64,000 nt of DNA, taken from Hyphomicrobiales bacterium. Its GTDB lineage: Bacteria; Pseudomonadota; Alphaproteobacteria; Rhizobiales; Beijerinckiaceae. Position numbers and translations under genes: made by a program. The DNA lies in NCBI GenBank assembly GCA_027483505.1, contig JAIXUP010000058.1, positions 1 to 64,000 on the forward strand, written 5' to 3'. The notes under the pieces were generated by a model. The model searched no databases. It saw only the letters and a program-made list of their open reading frames with translations, and had not been told where the DNA came from. Below are positions 7,819 to 16,319 of the stretch, in pieces. Within the stretch, counting starts at the first letter, position 1; the number at the start of each line of letters is the position of its first letter.

Positions 7819-9167
7819 GCGGCCGTCTCCATGATCGTTGCGTTCTGCGACGGAACGTCCCCCGGATCGCCGCCCTGGGCCCGCACGCGCGCGCAGATCG
7901 CCGCAGGGCTTACCGCACGCGGCTTGATGCCGGCCGACAGGGCGAGGGCAGCGGCCACGCCGGCAGATTGGCCCATCGACATGCAGGGCGGTATCTCGCG
8001 CGACAGTTTCTGGGCCGATTCTGTGGCGGAGTAGTGCCGGCCTGCGACGATCAGGCCGTCGATATCCTGCGGCAGCATCGACCGGTACGGCGTGTAGTAG
8101 TCGCGGCCGCGCGCCACGGTGTCAGCGAAGTGGACCCTGTTGTTCACGTCATCCTTGGTCACGACATACTCGCCCTGCAGCAGCCGTGTCTGGCGCACGC
8201 CGAGCTGCGGCGCGACGTCGATGACATAGGCGTTGGCGAAGCCGGGCATGTTGGCGCGGACATAATCGACCAGCGCATAGATACGCTTGCGGCCATCGAA
8301 ATCGGCGCGGGTCTGGTCCTCGACCTTCATGGCGTCGTAACCGGTCATGTGTGGGCAGTTGCACCAGACCACGCCGGGCAGCGGCGTCGACAGCCACCAC
8401 CGGTCCCACGAGCCGCCGACCGCACGCTTGGCCTGCTTGTCGATGAGCGCAAAGGCTTCGGGCTCCTCATAGCGGAAGCGTTCGGCTTCAGCCGTGTCGA
8501 CGCCTCCGAGCCGGAACACGGTCGTGACCATGTACGCCCCTTCGGTGAATCGCGCGCCAGCGGCGGCGGCCACATCAAGGTCGCCGGATGTGTCGATCAC
8601 CACATCGCCCATGATGGCTTGCCGGCCAGCCTTGGTCTCGCAGATCACGCCCGCGATGCGGCCGTCGCGGACAATGGCCTTCGAGAACCAGGAATGCAGG
8701 CGCACATCCACGCCGGCTTCCTCGATCATCTCGTTGGAGGCGCGCTTCCAGCCATCGGGATCGAAGGCCGCCGCCATCACGATCGGATTGGGCTTGGTGG
8801 CGGATCGAAAGTCGAACACGCCCCAATGCGCCCACTTCTTGTAGACGTCCCAGCCATGACGCTGGTCCTGCTTCGGCGGATAGACGCAGGTGCCGACCCT
8901 GGCCATGCGCTCGATCATCTCCATGCAAAGGCCGGTGACGGTGACCTCGAAGCCATTGTTCATGTCGTCGAGCACCAGCACCATGCCGCCGGACGCAAGC
9001 CCGCCGAGATAGGGATAGCGTTCGATCAGCGTGACCGAGCAGCCCTCGCGCCGTGCGGCCACCGCGGCGGCGAAGCCGGCCGGCCCGCCACCGACCACCA
9101 CCACATCCGAACGGCGGACGACCGGAACCTGCCCCGCGGTTTCCTGCACGAAATCCTGCGATGTCAT
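7815..9167 (-). CDS. FAD-dependent oxidoreductase (FAD_oxidored family)
   Basis: 450-residue flavoprotein with an N-terminal ADP-binding motif VVVGGGPAGFAAAVAARREG and the downstream segment LGGLASGGMV typical of the PF12831-type family of predicted oxidoreductases. No signal peptide is seen, so it is probably cytoplasmic. A good GGAG ribosome site precedes the ATG. It sits between the importer genes (13 bp after the permease) and the CoA-transferase (ATGA overlap), so it probably oxidises the imported compound or an intermediate. It is not a p-hydroxybenzoate-hydroxylase-type monooxygenase, so it is a poor candidate for kynurenine 3-monooxygenase. Confidence 0.88.
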   Translation of the reverse strand: MTSQDFVQETAGQVPVVRRSDVVVVGGGPAGFAAAVAARREGCSVTLIERYPYLGGLASGGMVLVLDDMNNGFEVTVTGLCMEMIERMARVGTCVYPPKQDQRHGWDVYKKWAHWGVFDFRSATKPNPIVMAAAFDPDGWKRASNEMIEEAGVDVRLHSWFSKAIVRDGRIAGVICETKAGRQAIMGDVVIDTSGDLDVAAAAGARFTEGAYMVTTVFRLGGVDTAEAERFRYEEPEAFALIDKQAKRAVGGSWDRWWLSTPLPGVVWCNCPHMTGYDAMKVEDQTRADFDGRKRIYALVDYVRANMPGFANAYVIDVAPQLGVRQTRLLQGEYVVTKDDVNNRVHFADTVARGRDYYTPYRSMLPQDIDGLIVAGRHYSATESAQKLSREIPPCMSMGQSAGVAAALALSAGIKPRAVSPAAICARVRAQGGDPGDVPSQNATIMETAA

Positions 9168-9180
9168 GGTCTGTCTCCGG

Positions 9181-10029
9181 TCAGTGAAGGTTTGCGGGCT
9201 GCCAGCGGACCACGAGCCGCTCGATCAGCGTGATCGTCAGGAAGAACATCACCGAGAAAGCCGACCCGACGATCACCGTGGCGTAGAGCATGGCGCTGTC
9301 GAAATTGTAGGTCGACTGGATGATCAGCGCGCCGATGCCGGTGTTCGAGCCGATCCATTCGCCCACGATCGCTCCGATCACCGCCGTCGAGGCCGCAATC
9401 TTCAGGGCCGAGAACAGGTAGGGCACGGCATTGGGCAGGCGCAGCTTGAAGAACGTCTCCGATTTCGAGGCGGACAGCACCCGCATCAGTTCCAACTGCT
9501 GCGGGTTCACCGACTCAAGGCCCCTGACCATGTTCACCAGCGTCGGGAAGAAGCAGATCAGCGCCGCGATCGCGATCTTGGGCTCCATCCCGTTGCCGAG
9601 CAGCAGCACGAGGATCGGAGCCTTCGCCACCACCGGAATGGTGTTGAGCAGCACCACGACGGGGAAGAAGGCCTGCTCCAGCGACTTCTTGTGCACGAAA
9701 ACGGTGGCGATGAGGATTGCAGCCAGATTGCCGAGCAGAAAGCCGGAGATCGCCTCGATCGCTGTGGGCAACAGGTTGGTCATCAGCACGCCCCAGCGGT
9801 CAACCAGCGTGAACGCCACGAGTTGGGGCGACGGGGCGACGAAGGGGGGAACCTTGAGGACATAAACCAGCGCCGCCCACAATCCGATCAGGCTGACGAT
9901 GCCGACCACGGGCAGCAGGCGCCCACGGAGGCGCCGGCGCCGCTGCTCCGCGCGGAACGCATCTTCCGCGCTCCGGATGCTCTGCTCGCGGCTGGTGGCG
10001 ATCAACGATGTGTCCGGGATGGCGGTCAA
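9181..10029 (-). CDS. ABC transporter permease, NitT/TauT (SsuC) type
   Basis: 282-residue inner-membrane permease with about six hydrophobic helices and the BPD_transp_1 EAA-type loop (LMRVLSASKSETFFKLRLPN). N-terminal about 35 residues are charged and cytoplasmic. Its start overlaps the ATPase stop by ATGA. Together with the ATPase and the Tat-type binding protein it forms a complete importer of the nitrate/sulfonate/taurine class, which also includes transporters for pyrimidine precursors and aromatic acids. The substrate is unknown; the downstream CoA enzymes suggest an organic acid. Confidence 0.92.
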   Translation of the reverse strand: MTAIPDTSLIATSREQSIRSAEDAFRAEQRRRRLRGRLLPVVGIVSLIGLWAALVYVLKVPPFVAPSPQLVAFTLVDRWGVLMTNLLPTAIEAISGFLLGNLAAILIATVFVHKKSLEQAFFPVVVLLNTIPVVAKAPILVLLLGNGMEPKIAIAALICFFPTLVNMVRGLESVNPQQLELMRVLSASKSETFFKLRLPNAVPYLFSALKIAASTAVIGAIVGEWIGSNTGIGALIIQSTYNFDSAMLYATVIVGSAFSVMFFLTITLIERLVVRWQPANLH

Positions 10030-10802
10030 TGCGTGCCCTTCCCCAGATGTGCGCGCATGCGCGCGGCGATCGCCACAAACGCAGCGGTGTCCCGGATCAA
10101 AAGGTCACGGTCGCGCGGCAGATCGATGGTCTCGACAGCCGCGACCCGGCCCGGATTGGCCGCCAGCACCAGAACCTGATCGGCGAGAAACACCGCCTCG
10201 TACACCGAATGGGTCACGAACAGGATCGTGGCCCCGGTTTCGGCCCAGATCCGGCGTAATTCCTCATTGAGGCGGTCGCGGGTGATTTCGTCGAGCGCGC
10301 CGAATGGCTCGTCCATCAGCAGCAGACGCGGCCCGCCGAGCAGCGCCCGCGCAATCGCAACGCGTTGGCGCATGCCGCCGGACAGCTCATGCGGATAGCT
10401 GTTCTCCCAGCCCGCAAGCCCGACGAGCGCGAGCAACTCGCGCGGCGTGGCGGCGCCGGGCGGCAATGACCGGCGGCCACCCACCTCCAGCGGCAGTTCG
10501 ACATTCTGAAGGGCCGTCCGCCAGGGCAGAAGCGCCGCGTCCTGGAAGACGAATCCAAGCGAGCGGTCCTTGCGGGCCTCCTCCGGCGACAGCCCGAGCA
10601 CCGACATCTGGCCTTCGGATGGCGCAATGAGATCCGCCACCACGCGCAGCAAGGTCGACTTGCCGCAGCCCGACGGCCCCAGAAGGCTCGTGAAGCCTCC
10701 GGGCTGCACGCTGAAGGAAACATCCTCCAGCGCCGTGACGGTGCGCCGTTCGCTCAGGAAGCGAACGGAGACCCCGCGGCAGTCAACGGCCGGCGCGTGC
10801 AC
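10026..10802 (-). CDS. ABC transporter ATP-binding protein, NitT/TauT (SsuB) type
   Basis: 258-residue ATPase energising the neighbouring permease. Walker A GPSGCGKST, Q-loop region FVFQDAALLPW, signature [16 protein letters not shown], Walker B RLLLMDEPFGALD and switch His in FVTHSVYEAV are all intact. It lies 13 bp after the binding-protein gene and overlaps the permease gene, the standard order for this importer class. Confidence 0.95.
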   Translation of the reverse strand: MHAPAVDCRGVSVRFLSERRTVTALEDVSFSVQPGGFTSLLGPSGCGKSTLLRVVADLIAPSEGQMSVLGLSPEEARKDRSLGFVFQDAALLPWRTALQNVELPLEVGGRRSLPPGAATPRELLALVGLAGWENSYPHELSGGMRQRVAIARALLGGPRLLLMDEPFGALDEITRDRLNEELRRIWAETGATILFVTHSVYEAVFLADQVLVLAANPGRVAAVETIDLPRDRDLLIRDTAAFVAIAARMRAHLGKGTH

Positions 10803-10815
10803 GGAATGATCCTGC

Positions 10816-11844
10816 TCAGCCGAGCCTTGGACGGGAATCGGCCGTCATCTTGAGGATGTCGAGCGTCATCACCTCGTCGAGCTTCGGCACGCGCTTGGTG
10901 AACTGCCCGAGTTCGGCGTAGAGCGCGATCTGGTCCTGCCAGACGGCGGCATCCATCGCGCCCCAGCCCTCGGCCTTGGTCTTGTCTGAGAATGCGTACT
11001 CGAGCATCACCTTGGCGGCTTCCAGCTCATCGTCGCGCTTCAGGTTGGGGAATTCCTTGATCAGGAAGTCCACCGCCGCCGCCTGATTGGCGTAGGCATA
11101 GGCCCAACCCTTGCCGGTCGCGCGCACAAACTTGGCAAGCACGTCGGCCTTGGTCCGCAGTGTTTCGGCGGTGGCATAGTAAGGCAGGGCGTAGAGCTTC
11201 ACCCCGGTGTCCCACAGGCGCATGTCGACGCGCTGGTCGCCGAGCACTTTCAGGGCGGTCGTGTTCGTCAGCCAGCCGGTGACCACATCGACCTGGCCGG
11301 TCAGGAGCGGCGACATGTCCGCCCCGATCGTGACGATGGTTACGTCCTTCTCGGCGATCTTGTTCTTGGCCAGCAGCGCACGCAGCAGGATCACGCCGGT
11401 GGCCTGGATGCCGACCTTCTTGCCCACCAGATCCTTCGGCTCGCGCACCGGGTTCTTCTTGAGCGAGAAGAAGGTGTAGGGGTGAACCTGCGCGCCCGTC
11501 GCGAAACATTTGACGGGGATGTCCTGCGAGGCCGCCAGCATCAGCGAGGGGCTCGAGGAGACCTGCCCGACCTCGAAACGCCCGGCGGCGACCACCGCGA
11601 CGCCATCGATGTTCGGGCCACCGGCCTGGAATCGGAGATCGATGCCCTCGGCGTCGTAGTAGCCCATGGCCTTGGCGCAAACCTCGCCGAGCTGATTGCC
11701 GGACAGCAGCCAGCCGAGCTGGAGGTTCAGGACCGGCTTGCCCTGGGCGAAGCTCTCCACAACCAGTGTGGGGCCGAGCGCCATCGTGGCGGCGGCTCCC
11801 GACGCGGCACGCTTCAACAGACTGCGACGATCAATCGATTCCAT
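10816..11844 (-). CDS. ABC substrate-binding protein, NMT1/SsuA-like, Tat signal
   Basis: 342-residue periplasmic binding protein. The N-terminus carries a twin-arginine motif (DRRSLLKRA, residues 5-13), a hydrophobic stretch and a plausible cleavage site near residue 34 (ESFAQG). The mature part has the two-lobe NMT1/THI5-like pattern, including DLVGKKVGIQATG. GAGGTG precedes the ATG. It is the first gene of the seven-gene operon that ends with the LysR gene. Ligand unknown. Confidence 0.9.
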   Translation of the reverse strand: MESIDRRSLLKRAASGAAATMALGPTLVVESFAQGKPVLNLQLGWLLSGNQLGEVCAKAMGYYDAEGIDLRFQAGGPNIDGVAVVAAGRFEVGQVSSSPSLMLAASQDIPVKCFATGAQVHPYTFFSLKKNPVREPKDLVGKKVGIQATGVILLRALLAKNKIAEKDVTIVTIGADMSPLLTGQVDVVTGWLTNTTALKVLGDQRVDMRLWDTGVKLYALPYYATAETLRTKADVLAKFVRATGKGWAYAYANQAAAVDFLIKEFPNLKRDDELEAAKVMLEYAFSDKTKAEGWGAMDAAVWQDQIALYAELGQFTKRVPKLDEVMTLDILKMTADSRPRLG

Positions 11845-11896
11845 GATGCACCTCTTTCCGGCCCGGATATGGGTTGAGACACGACCGTGATCGGCA

Positions 11897-11967
11897 GTAC
11901 ATCACGATTTAGACCGTACGCGAAAGATCATGTTTTCGACATGTGCGTTCTGATTATGCGTACATGT
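11897..11967 (-). promoter_or_regulatory. cluster of ACATG-type repeats upstream of the ABC/CoA-transferase operon
   Basis: Within 75 bp upstream of the binding-protein gene the sequence contains CATGT-TTTCG-ACATG (11929-11943), a longer imperfect inverted repeat ACATGTGCG / CGTACATGT (11939-11947 and 11959-11967, 8 of 9 positions pairing), GTACAT at 11897 and again at 11960, and the palindrome CGTACG. The patch is AT-richer than the genes around it. It is a good candidate operator/promoter region for the operon on the minus strand. The repeats are seen; the binding protein is a guess, the LysR at the operon end being the obvious candidate. Confidence 0.45.
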
Positions 11968-12084
11968 TGAATCCTTAGGCAGGTGGTGGCGCGACGTGCA
12001 GAATCCCCGGCGGCACGCCCGCATGGCGCGCCCTTGCCAAACACCGGCAAGCTTGGTCATCTGTCACGGAACGGAGAGCGGGCG

Positions 12085-12528
12085 ATGGACATTGACCGGC
12101 TGATGGACATGGCGAAAACGGCGGCGCGTGGCAGTCCCAACAAGGTCCGCCAGGTCGGCGCGGCCATAGCCCTTGCGGATGGCGGCGAGCCGGTCAGCGC
12201 CTGCAACACCTTCCCCGTCGGCGTCGCCGATCTCGCGTGGCGCCATGAGGGTGATGGTCGCTTCGTCTGGATGGAGCATGCCGAGCGCAACGCGATCTAT
12301 GCGGCGGCGCGCGCCGGCAGGGGGCTTGCCGGCGCAACCATCGCCTCGACCTTTTTCCCCTGCATCGATTGTGCCCGCGCCATTGTGCAAACCGGCATCG
12401 CACGCCTGACGACCTATGATCCGCCGCTGGATGATCCGGTGTGGGGCTCGGCCTTTCCGCGCTCGCAGATCATCCTGGAGGAAGGCGGCGTGGCCGTCAC
12501 GCTGTTGCCGAGGCCGCCTGCGCCTTGA
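12085..12528 (+). CDS. cytidine/deoxycytidylate deaminase-family zinc protein
   Basis: 147-residue protein with the zinc-deaminase signature: His65-Ala-Glu67 (HAERNAIYAA) and Pro92-Cys93-x-x-Cys96 (FPCIDCARAI). His65, Cys93 and Cys96 would hold zinc and Glu67 act as the proton shuttle. Closest in layout to dCMP deaminase/ComEB-like proteins, but the substrate could be another amino-nucleobase. The chosen ATG has GGAG eight bases upstream and starts the fold directly. It is transcribed convergently with the DapA-family gene; their 3' ends overlap by 32 bp. Confidence 0.88.
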   Translation: MDIDRLMDMAKTAARGSPNKVRQVGAAIALADGGEPVSACNTFPVGVADLAWRHEGDGRFVWMEHAERNAIYAAARAGRGLAGATIASTFFPCIDCARAIVQTGIARLTTYDPPLDDPVWGSAFPRSQIILEEGGVAVTLLPRPPAP

Positions 12529-13492
12529 GGCTGCTCCGCGTCGGCGCGAGCCCGCTGCTGGCAAAGGCCTGCGCGATCACCTGACGCTCGGCCTCGCTCA
12601 AGGGCAGCATCGGCCGGCGCACCGCCCCTCCGGTCTGGCCCAGCAACTCCTGCCAGAACTTCGCGTGCGCCTGCGGCTTCTCGGGCGGCCGCGAGGCCTT
12701 GAAAGCGTGCCGGACCGGCTCGAGCGACTGCCAGATCGCCCGCGCGCCTCTGACGTCGCCGGCGAAAGCGCTCTCGGTGTAGTCATGCATGCGCAGGTCG
12801 CCGGCTGTCTGGAACAGGTAGGGCGGGTTGGAGCACAGATAACACTGCCAGTTCAGCTCGAGGATGTTGTCGAGCCATTCCTCCTCAGAGGCGGTGGAGA
12901 CGATGATCCTGTCGCCAACCATCTGCGTGAGCTTCACATACATCTCGCGCGGCACGCTGTACTTGATCGCCACGATGTTGGGCAGTTCGGCGATCCGGGC
13001 GCACAATTCCGGGCTCATGAGATAGCCTGAATCCGGATGGCTCCACATGGCGATGCCAATGTTCACCCGTTCCGAGATAGACTTGTAGTAGGCATACAGC
13101 GTCTCGTCCTGTGCCTTCAGGAAATGCAGGACCGGCGCATGCACGACGATGAAGTCGGCGCCGATCGCCTCGGCGTAGCGCGCCAGTTCGATGACCGTGT
13201 CCATGTTCTGGTCCGAACAGGACAGGATCGAGCCTGCACTTGTGCCGATCTCATCGACGGCGATATCGAAGGCCCGCTTGCGCTCATCCAGCGACATCGA
13301 GAAGAACTCGCCCTGCTTGCCGTTGATGAAGAGCCCGCGGATCTTGAGATCGTCAATCCAGTGGCGGATGTTGCTGCGGAAGCCGTGCTCATCGAGCGAC
13401 AGGTCCGGGCTGAACGGCTGGAGCGCCGCAGCCCAGATGCCGCGCAGCTTCTCCCGCGCATAGGCCTTCGCATCATTGCGGGCATACTTCAT
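12497..13492 (-). CDS. dihydrodipicolinate synthase (DapA) family lyase
   Basis: 331-residue TIM-barrel enzyme of the DHDPS/N-acetylneuraminate lyase family. The candidate Schiff-base lysine is Lys177 in IVAIKYSVPREMY; the substrate-loop region reads INGKQGEFFSMS (56-67). It is longer than housekeeping DapA and is the last gene of the kynurenine-type operon, so a catabolic aldolase or hydratase acting on a ring-cleavage product is more likely than lysine biosynthesis. The chosen ATG has GGGAG just upstream and overlaps the stop of the preceding gene as ATGA; a longer upstream start is possible but poorer. Confidence 0.85.
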   Translation of the reverse strand: MKYARNDAKAYAREKLRGIWAAALQPFSPDLSLDEHGFRSNIRHWIDDLKIRGLFINGKQGEFFSMSLDERKRAFDIAVDEIGTSAGSILSCSDQNMDTVIELARYAEAIGADFIVVHAPVLHFLKAQDETLYAYYKSISERVNIGIAMWSHPDSGYLMSPELCARIAELPNIVAIKYSVPREMYVKLTQMVGDRIIVSTASEEEWLDNILELNWQCYLCSNPPYLFQTAGDLRMHDYTESAFAGDVRGARAIWQSLEPVRHAFKASRPPEKPQAHAKFWQELLGQTGGAVRRPMLPLSEAERQVIAQAFASSGLAPTRSSLKAQAASATA

Positions 13493-15723
13493 CGCGCTTC
13501 TCCCTTGTGGGCCTGGGCTTGCAGGGCCGTCCAGATGGTCTGGGCGGTACATGGCATGTCGATCCGGGATACGCCAGCCGGCGCAAGCGCGTCATGGATG
13601 GCATTGATGATGGCGGCGGGAATGCCGATGCAGCCGGCCTCGCCCGCGCCCTTTGCGCCGAGCAGGTTCATGCGCGATCGTACCGGTCGGCTGACGATCC
13701 GCGCCGGCGGTATGTCGGCAGCGCGCGGGACCCGATAGTCCATCAGGCTTCCCGTCAGAAGCTGGCCGTCCGGATCATGGACAAGGCGCTCCATCAGGGC
13801 CTCGCCCAGACCTTGCGCCAGCCCGCCGAGAAGCTGGCCCTCCAGCAGAACGGGGTTGATCACGACGCCCGCGTCATCGATCCAGACGATCTGCCCGACC
13901 GTGGGAACGCCGGTGTCCGGATCGATGGTGACGGTCGCCACCACTGCGCCGGAGGCCCAGGCCTCGCCTTTCGCCTCGTAGCGAGCCGAGGTCGCAAGGC
14001 CCTTGTTGCGGACCCCGGGCGCCAGCGCCGCCTGGGCAAGCGCCTCCCAGGACAGGCTCGCCGTTCCCGTCGTGGTCACCCATCCCGCAGCGTTCCGGAC
14101 AAGGGAGCGCGGCTCGGCCTGCAAAACCGTGGCCGCCAGCGCGCGGGCCTTGCGCAGGAAGAGCCGCACGGCCTTGACGATGGCGCTGCCGCCGATCGGG
14201 GTCGAGCGGCTGGCGAGCGCGCCAATGCCTTCGGGTGTCAGCGCGGTGTCGCCATGGACCACCCGAACACGCTCCTCCGCGCAGCCCAGCGCACCCGCTG
14301 CGATCCGCGCGGCCGCAGTCTCGCGGCCCTGCCCCTGCGATGTCGAGCCGGTCGCGACAAGGATCGCACCGGAAGGATCAAGGCTGATGGCGGCGCTTTC
14401 CCAGCCATGGCCGCACGGCTCGGCATAAAGCGCCATTCCGAGCCCGGCGAGCGTGCCCCTTGCGCGCAGCCGCGCCACCTCGCGCCGTAACCCGCGCAGG
14501 CCCGCGCTTCGACGCAAGGTCGCGATCAGGCCGGGAAAGTCGGACGCGTCGAGGATGTCTCCGGACGCTGTCGGAGCGGGCAGGTCCGAGCGGGTGCGGA
14601 CATTCCTGAGCCGCAGTGCCACCGGATCGATGTTGAGTGTCCGCGCAGCCTCGTCGACCAGCCGCTCCATCAGCAGTGTCGCTTCCGGCCGCCCGGCCCC
14701 GCGGTAGATGCCGACCGGCGCGTGTCCGGTCAGCGCGGCGGAGACGGTGATGTCGACATGCGGCACGCTGTAGGGCCCCGGCAGGATGCGGCCGGCATTG
14801 CGCGCAGGCACGGCGCCGGAGAATGGCATCCAGCCGCCCAGCGGAAAAGCGCCCTCCGCTTCCAGCGCCACGAACGCCCCGTCGGCCATGACGCCAAGCC
14901 GCGCCGACAGGCGCCCGCCACGGCCGGCGGTGGCGCTCAGGAAATCCTCCGAACGGGTCGCCGTCCACTTCACCGGGCGTCCGGTCCTCATGCTTGCCAA
15001 AGCGACCACAGTGTCTTCGGGATAGAGTGACGCCTTGCCGCCGAAGGAGCCGCCGACATGTGGCGCGATCACGCGCACCTGGTCGGGCGACAGTCCGAGG
15101 ATGCGGGCCAGATCCATGCGCGCCCGATGCGGCGTCTGCGTCGGAAGCCAGACCGTGAGCGCCTGCGCGGCCACGTCCCAGCTCGCGAGCGCGGCGCGCG
15201 GTTCCAACGCCATCGGAGCCAGCAGCGCGTGCTGCACGGAAACGGTGATGACATGATCGGCACGCGCCATCGCCGCCAGCGTGTCGCCTTGTGACCAAGT
15301 CTGCCGCAGGGCCTCGCACGGCCCTGGCAGCTCCGGAGCGATCTCGACGCCGATGCTCTCGGCCAGATCCATCGCCGCCCAGCGGTCGCGCGCCACCACG
15401 GCGGCGACGGGCTGGCCAAGGCACAGGACACGGTCCTGCGCCAGCAACGGGGCGGGATGCGCCGACAGGCCGGGAACCAGCGGATTGACGGACGTCCGCC
15501 CAAGCGCGGCGACATCGCCCCCCGTCAGGATCAGGATCGCGTCTGCCGAGCGGCGCGCCGCCTCCGCATCAAGCCGCGTGATGACCCCGCCGGCATGGGC
15601 GCTGCGGGCAAAGCAGAGGAACAGGCAGCCTGCCGGCGCAAGATCGTCCACGAAGGTGGCCTGCCCGCGCAGGAGGGCATCATCTTCGCGCCGCACCGAT
15701 GTTGTGCCGGATATGCGGCTCAC
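13489..15723 (-). CDS. molybdopterin-binding large subunit, xanthine dehydrogenase/aldehyde oxidase family
   Basis: 744-residue large subunit of a molybdenum hydroxylase. Visible: the N-terminal aldehyde oxidase a/b-hammerhead (TSVRREDDALLRGQATFVDDL), the molybdopterin segment HVGGSFGGK, a second cofactor segment (ATGSTSQGQGRET) and the C-terminal GAKGAGEAGC containing the expected catalytic Glu. I place the start at a GTG that overlaps the stop of the dioxygenase gene (GTGA); an ATG 12 codons upstream inside that gene is the alternative. No [2Fe-2S] or FAD subunit gene lies nearby, so it must borrow partners or act unusually. A ring hydroxylation in the tryptophan/kynurenine route is an inference. 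Confidence 0.85.
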   Translation of the reverse strand: MSRISGTTSVRREDDALLRGQATFVDDLAPAGCLFLCFARSAHAGGVITRLDAEAARRSADAILILTGGDVAALGRTSVNPLVPGLSAHPAPLLAQDRVLCLGQPVAAVVARDRWAAMDLAESIGVEIAPELPGPCEALRQTWSQGDTLAAMARADHVITVSVQHALLAPMALEPRAALASWDVAAQALTVWLPTQTPHRARMDLARILGLSPDQVRVIAPHVGGSFGGKASLYPEDTVVALASMRTGRPVKWTATRSEDFLSATAGRGGRLSARLGVMADGAFVALEAEGAFPLGGWMPFSGAVPARNAGRILPGPYSVPHVDITVSAALTGHAPVGIYRGAGRPEATLLMERLVDEAARTLNIDPVALRLRNVRTRSDLPAPTASGDILDASDFPGLIATLRRSAGLRGLRREVARLRARGTLAGLGMALYAEPCGHGWESAAISLDPSGAILVATGSTSQGQGRETAAARIAAGALGCAEERVRVVHGDTALTPEGIGALASRSTPIGGSAIVKAVRLFLRKARALAATVLQAEPRSLVRNAAGWVTTTGTASLSWEALAQAALAPGVRNKGLATSARYEAKGEAWASGAVVATVTIDPDTGVPTVGQIVWIDDAGVVINPVLLEGQLLGGLAQGLGEALMERLVHDPDGQLLTGSLMDYRVPRAADIPPARIVSRPVRSRMNLLGAKGAGEAGCIGIPAAIINAIHDALAPAGVSRIDMPCTAQTIWTALQAQAHKGEAR

Positions 15724-16265
15724 TTCGCCTGCGGCCGGCCCGGATTGACGTGTCCGCACTTCTTGCAGGTCTGGTTCGCCGGGTCAGAGTAGTAGGCTTC
15801 GAACACCGGCGGCATGTCGCGTTCCAGATTCTCGATATGCACCGCCTTCTCGAAGATCACGGCGTTGCAGCTCTGGCAGTACCAGCGATGCGTGTCGAGC
15901 ATGCCATTCTTGCGGATGCGTTCGACGATCAGGCCGACCGTGTTCGCAGGCCGCATCGGCGCGTGCGGGACACCGGCCGGCAGCACATAGATCGAGCCCT
16001 CGTTGATTTTCACATCATGGGGCTTTCCGTCCTTCTGGATGCGCAGCGTCATCTCGCCGGTCAACTGGAAGAAGAATTCCTCGGTCTGGTTGACGTGGTA
16101 ATCAGTGCGCGCATTGGGTCCGCCCACGACCGTGACCATGAAATCATCCATGCGGAAAATGGTCTTGGCCGCAGTCGGCGGCTTGAGCTGCTCCCGGTTC
16201 TCGTCGATCCACTTCATCAGGTTGAACGATGCCGGTTCGGGGGCGATCTGCGGCGAGGTGGACAT
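15720..16265 (-). CDS. nbaC: 3-hydroxyanthranilate 3,4-dioxygenase
   Basis: 181-residue cupin that opens the ring of 3-hydroxyanthranilate to 2-amino-3-carboxymuconate semialdehyde, which cyclises to quinolinate unless decarboxylated. Iron ligands expected from the family are His57, Glu63 and His101. The C-terminal rubredoxin-like site of the bacterial/fungal enzymes is present as Cys130-x-x-Cys133 and Cys167-x-x-Cys170. It lies 54 bp after the kynureninase gene. Its presence implies that 3-hydroxyanthranilate is formed, yet no kynurenine 3-monooxygenase is in view. Confidence 0.96.
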   Translation of the reverse strand: MSTSPQIAPEPASFNLMKWIDENREQLKPPTAAKTIFRMDDFMVTVVGGPNARTDYHVNQTEEFFFQLTGEMTLRIQKDGKPHDVKINEGSIYVLPAGVPHAPMRPANTVGLIVERIRKNGMLDTHRWYCQSCNAVIFEKAVHIENLERDMPPVFEAYYSDPANQTCKKCGHVNPGRPQAK

Positions 16266-16319
16266 GGCCTGTGCTCCTGCGGATGAAGTGTCGGATGAAG
16301 GGTGGGTCGCGGCGCCCGC

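Noticed and set aside
7815-9167. FAD oxidoreductase as the missing kynurenine 3-monooxygenase
   Set aside because: It lacks the aromatic flavin hydroxylase pattern and sits in a different operon with CoA enzymes.
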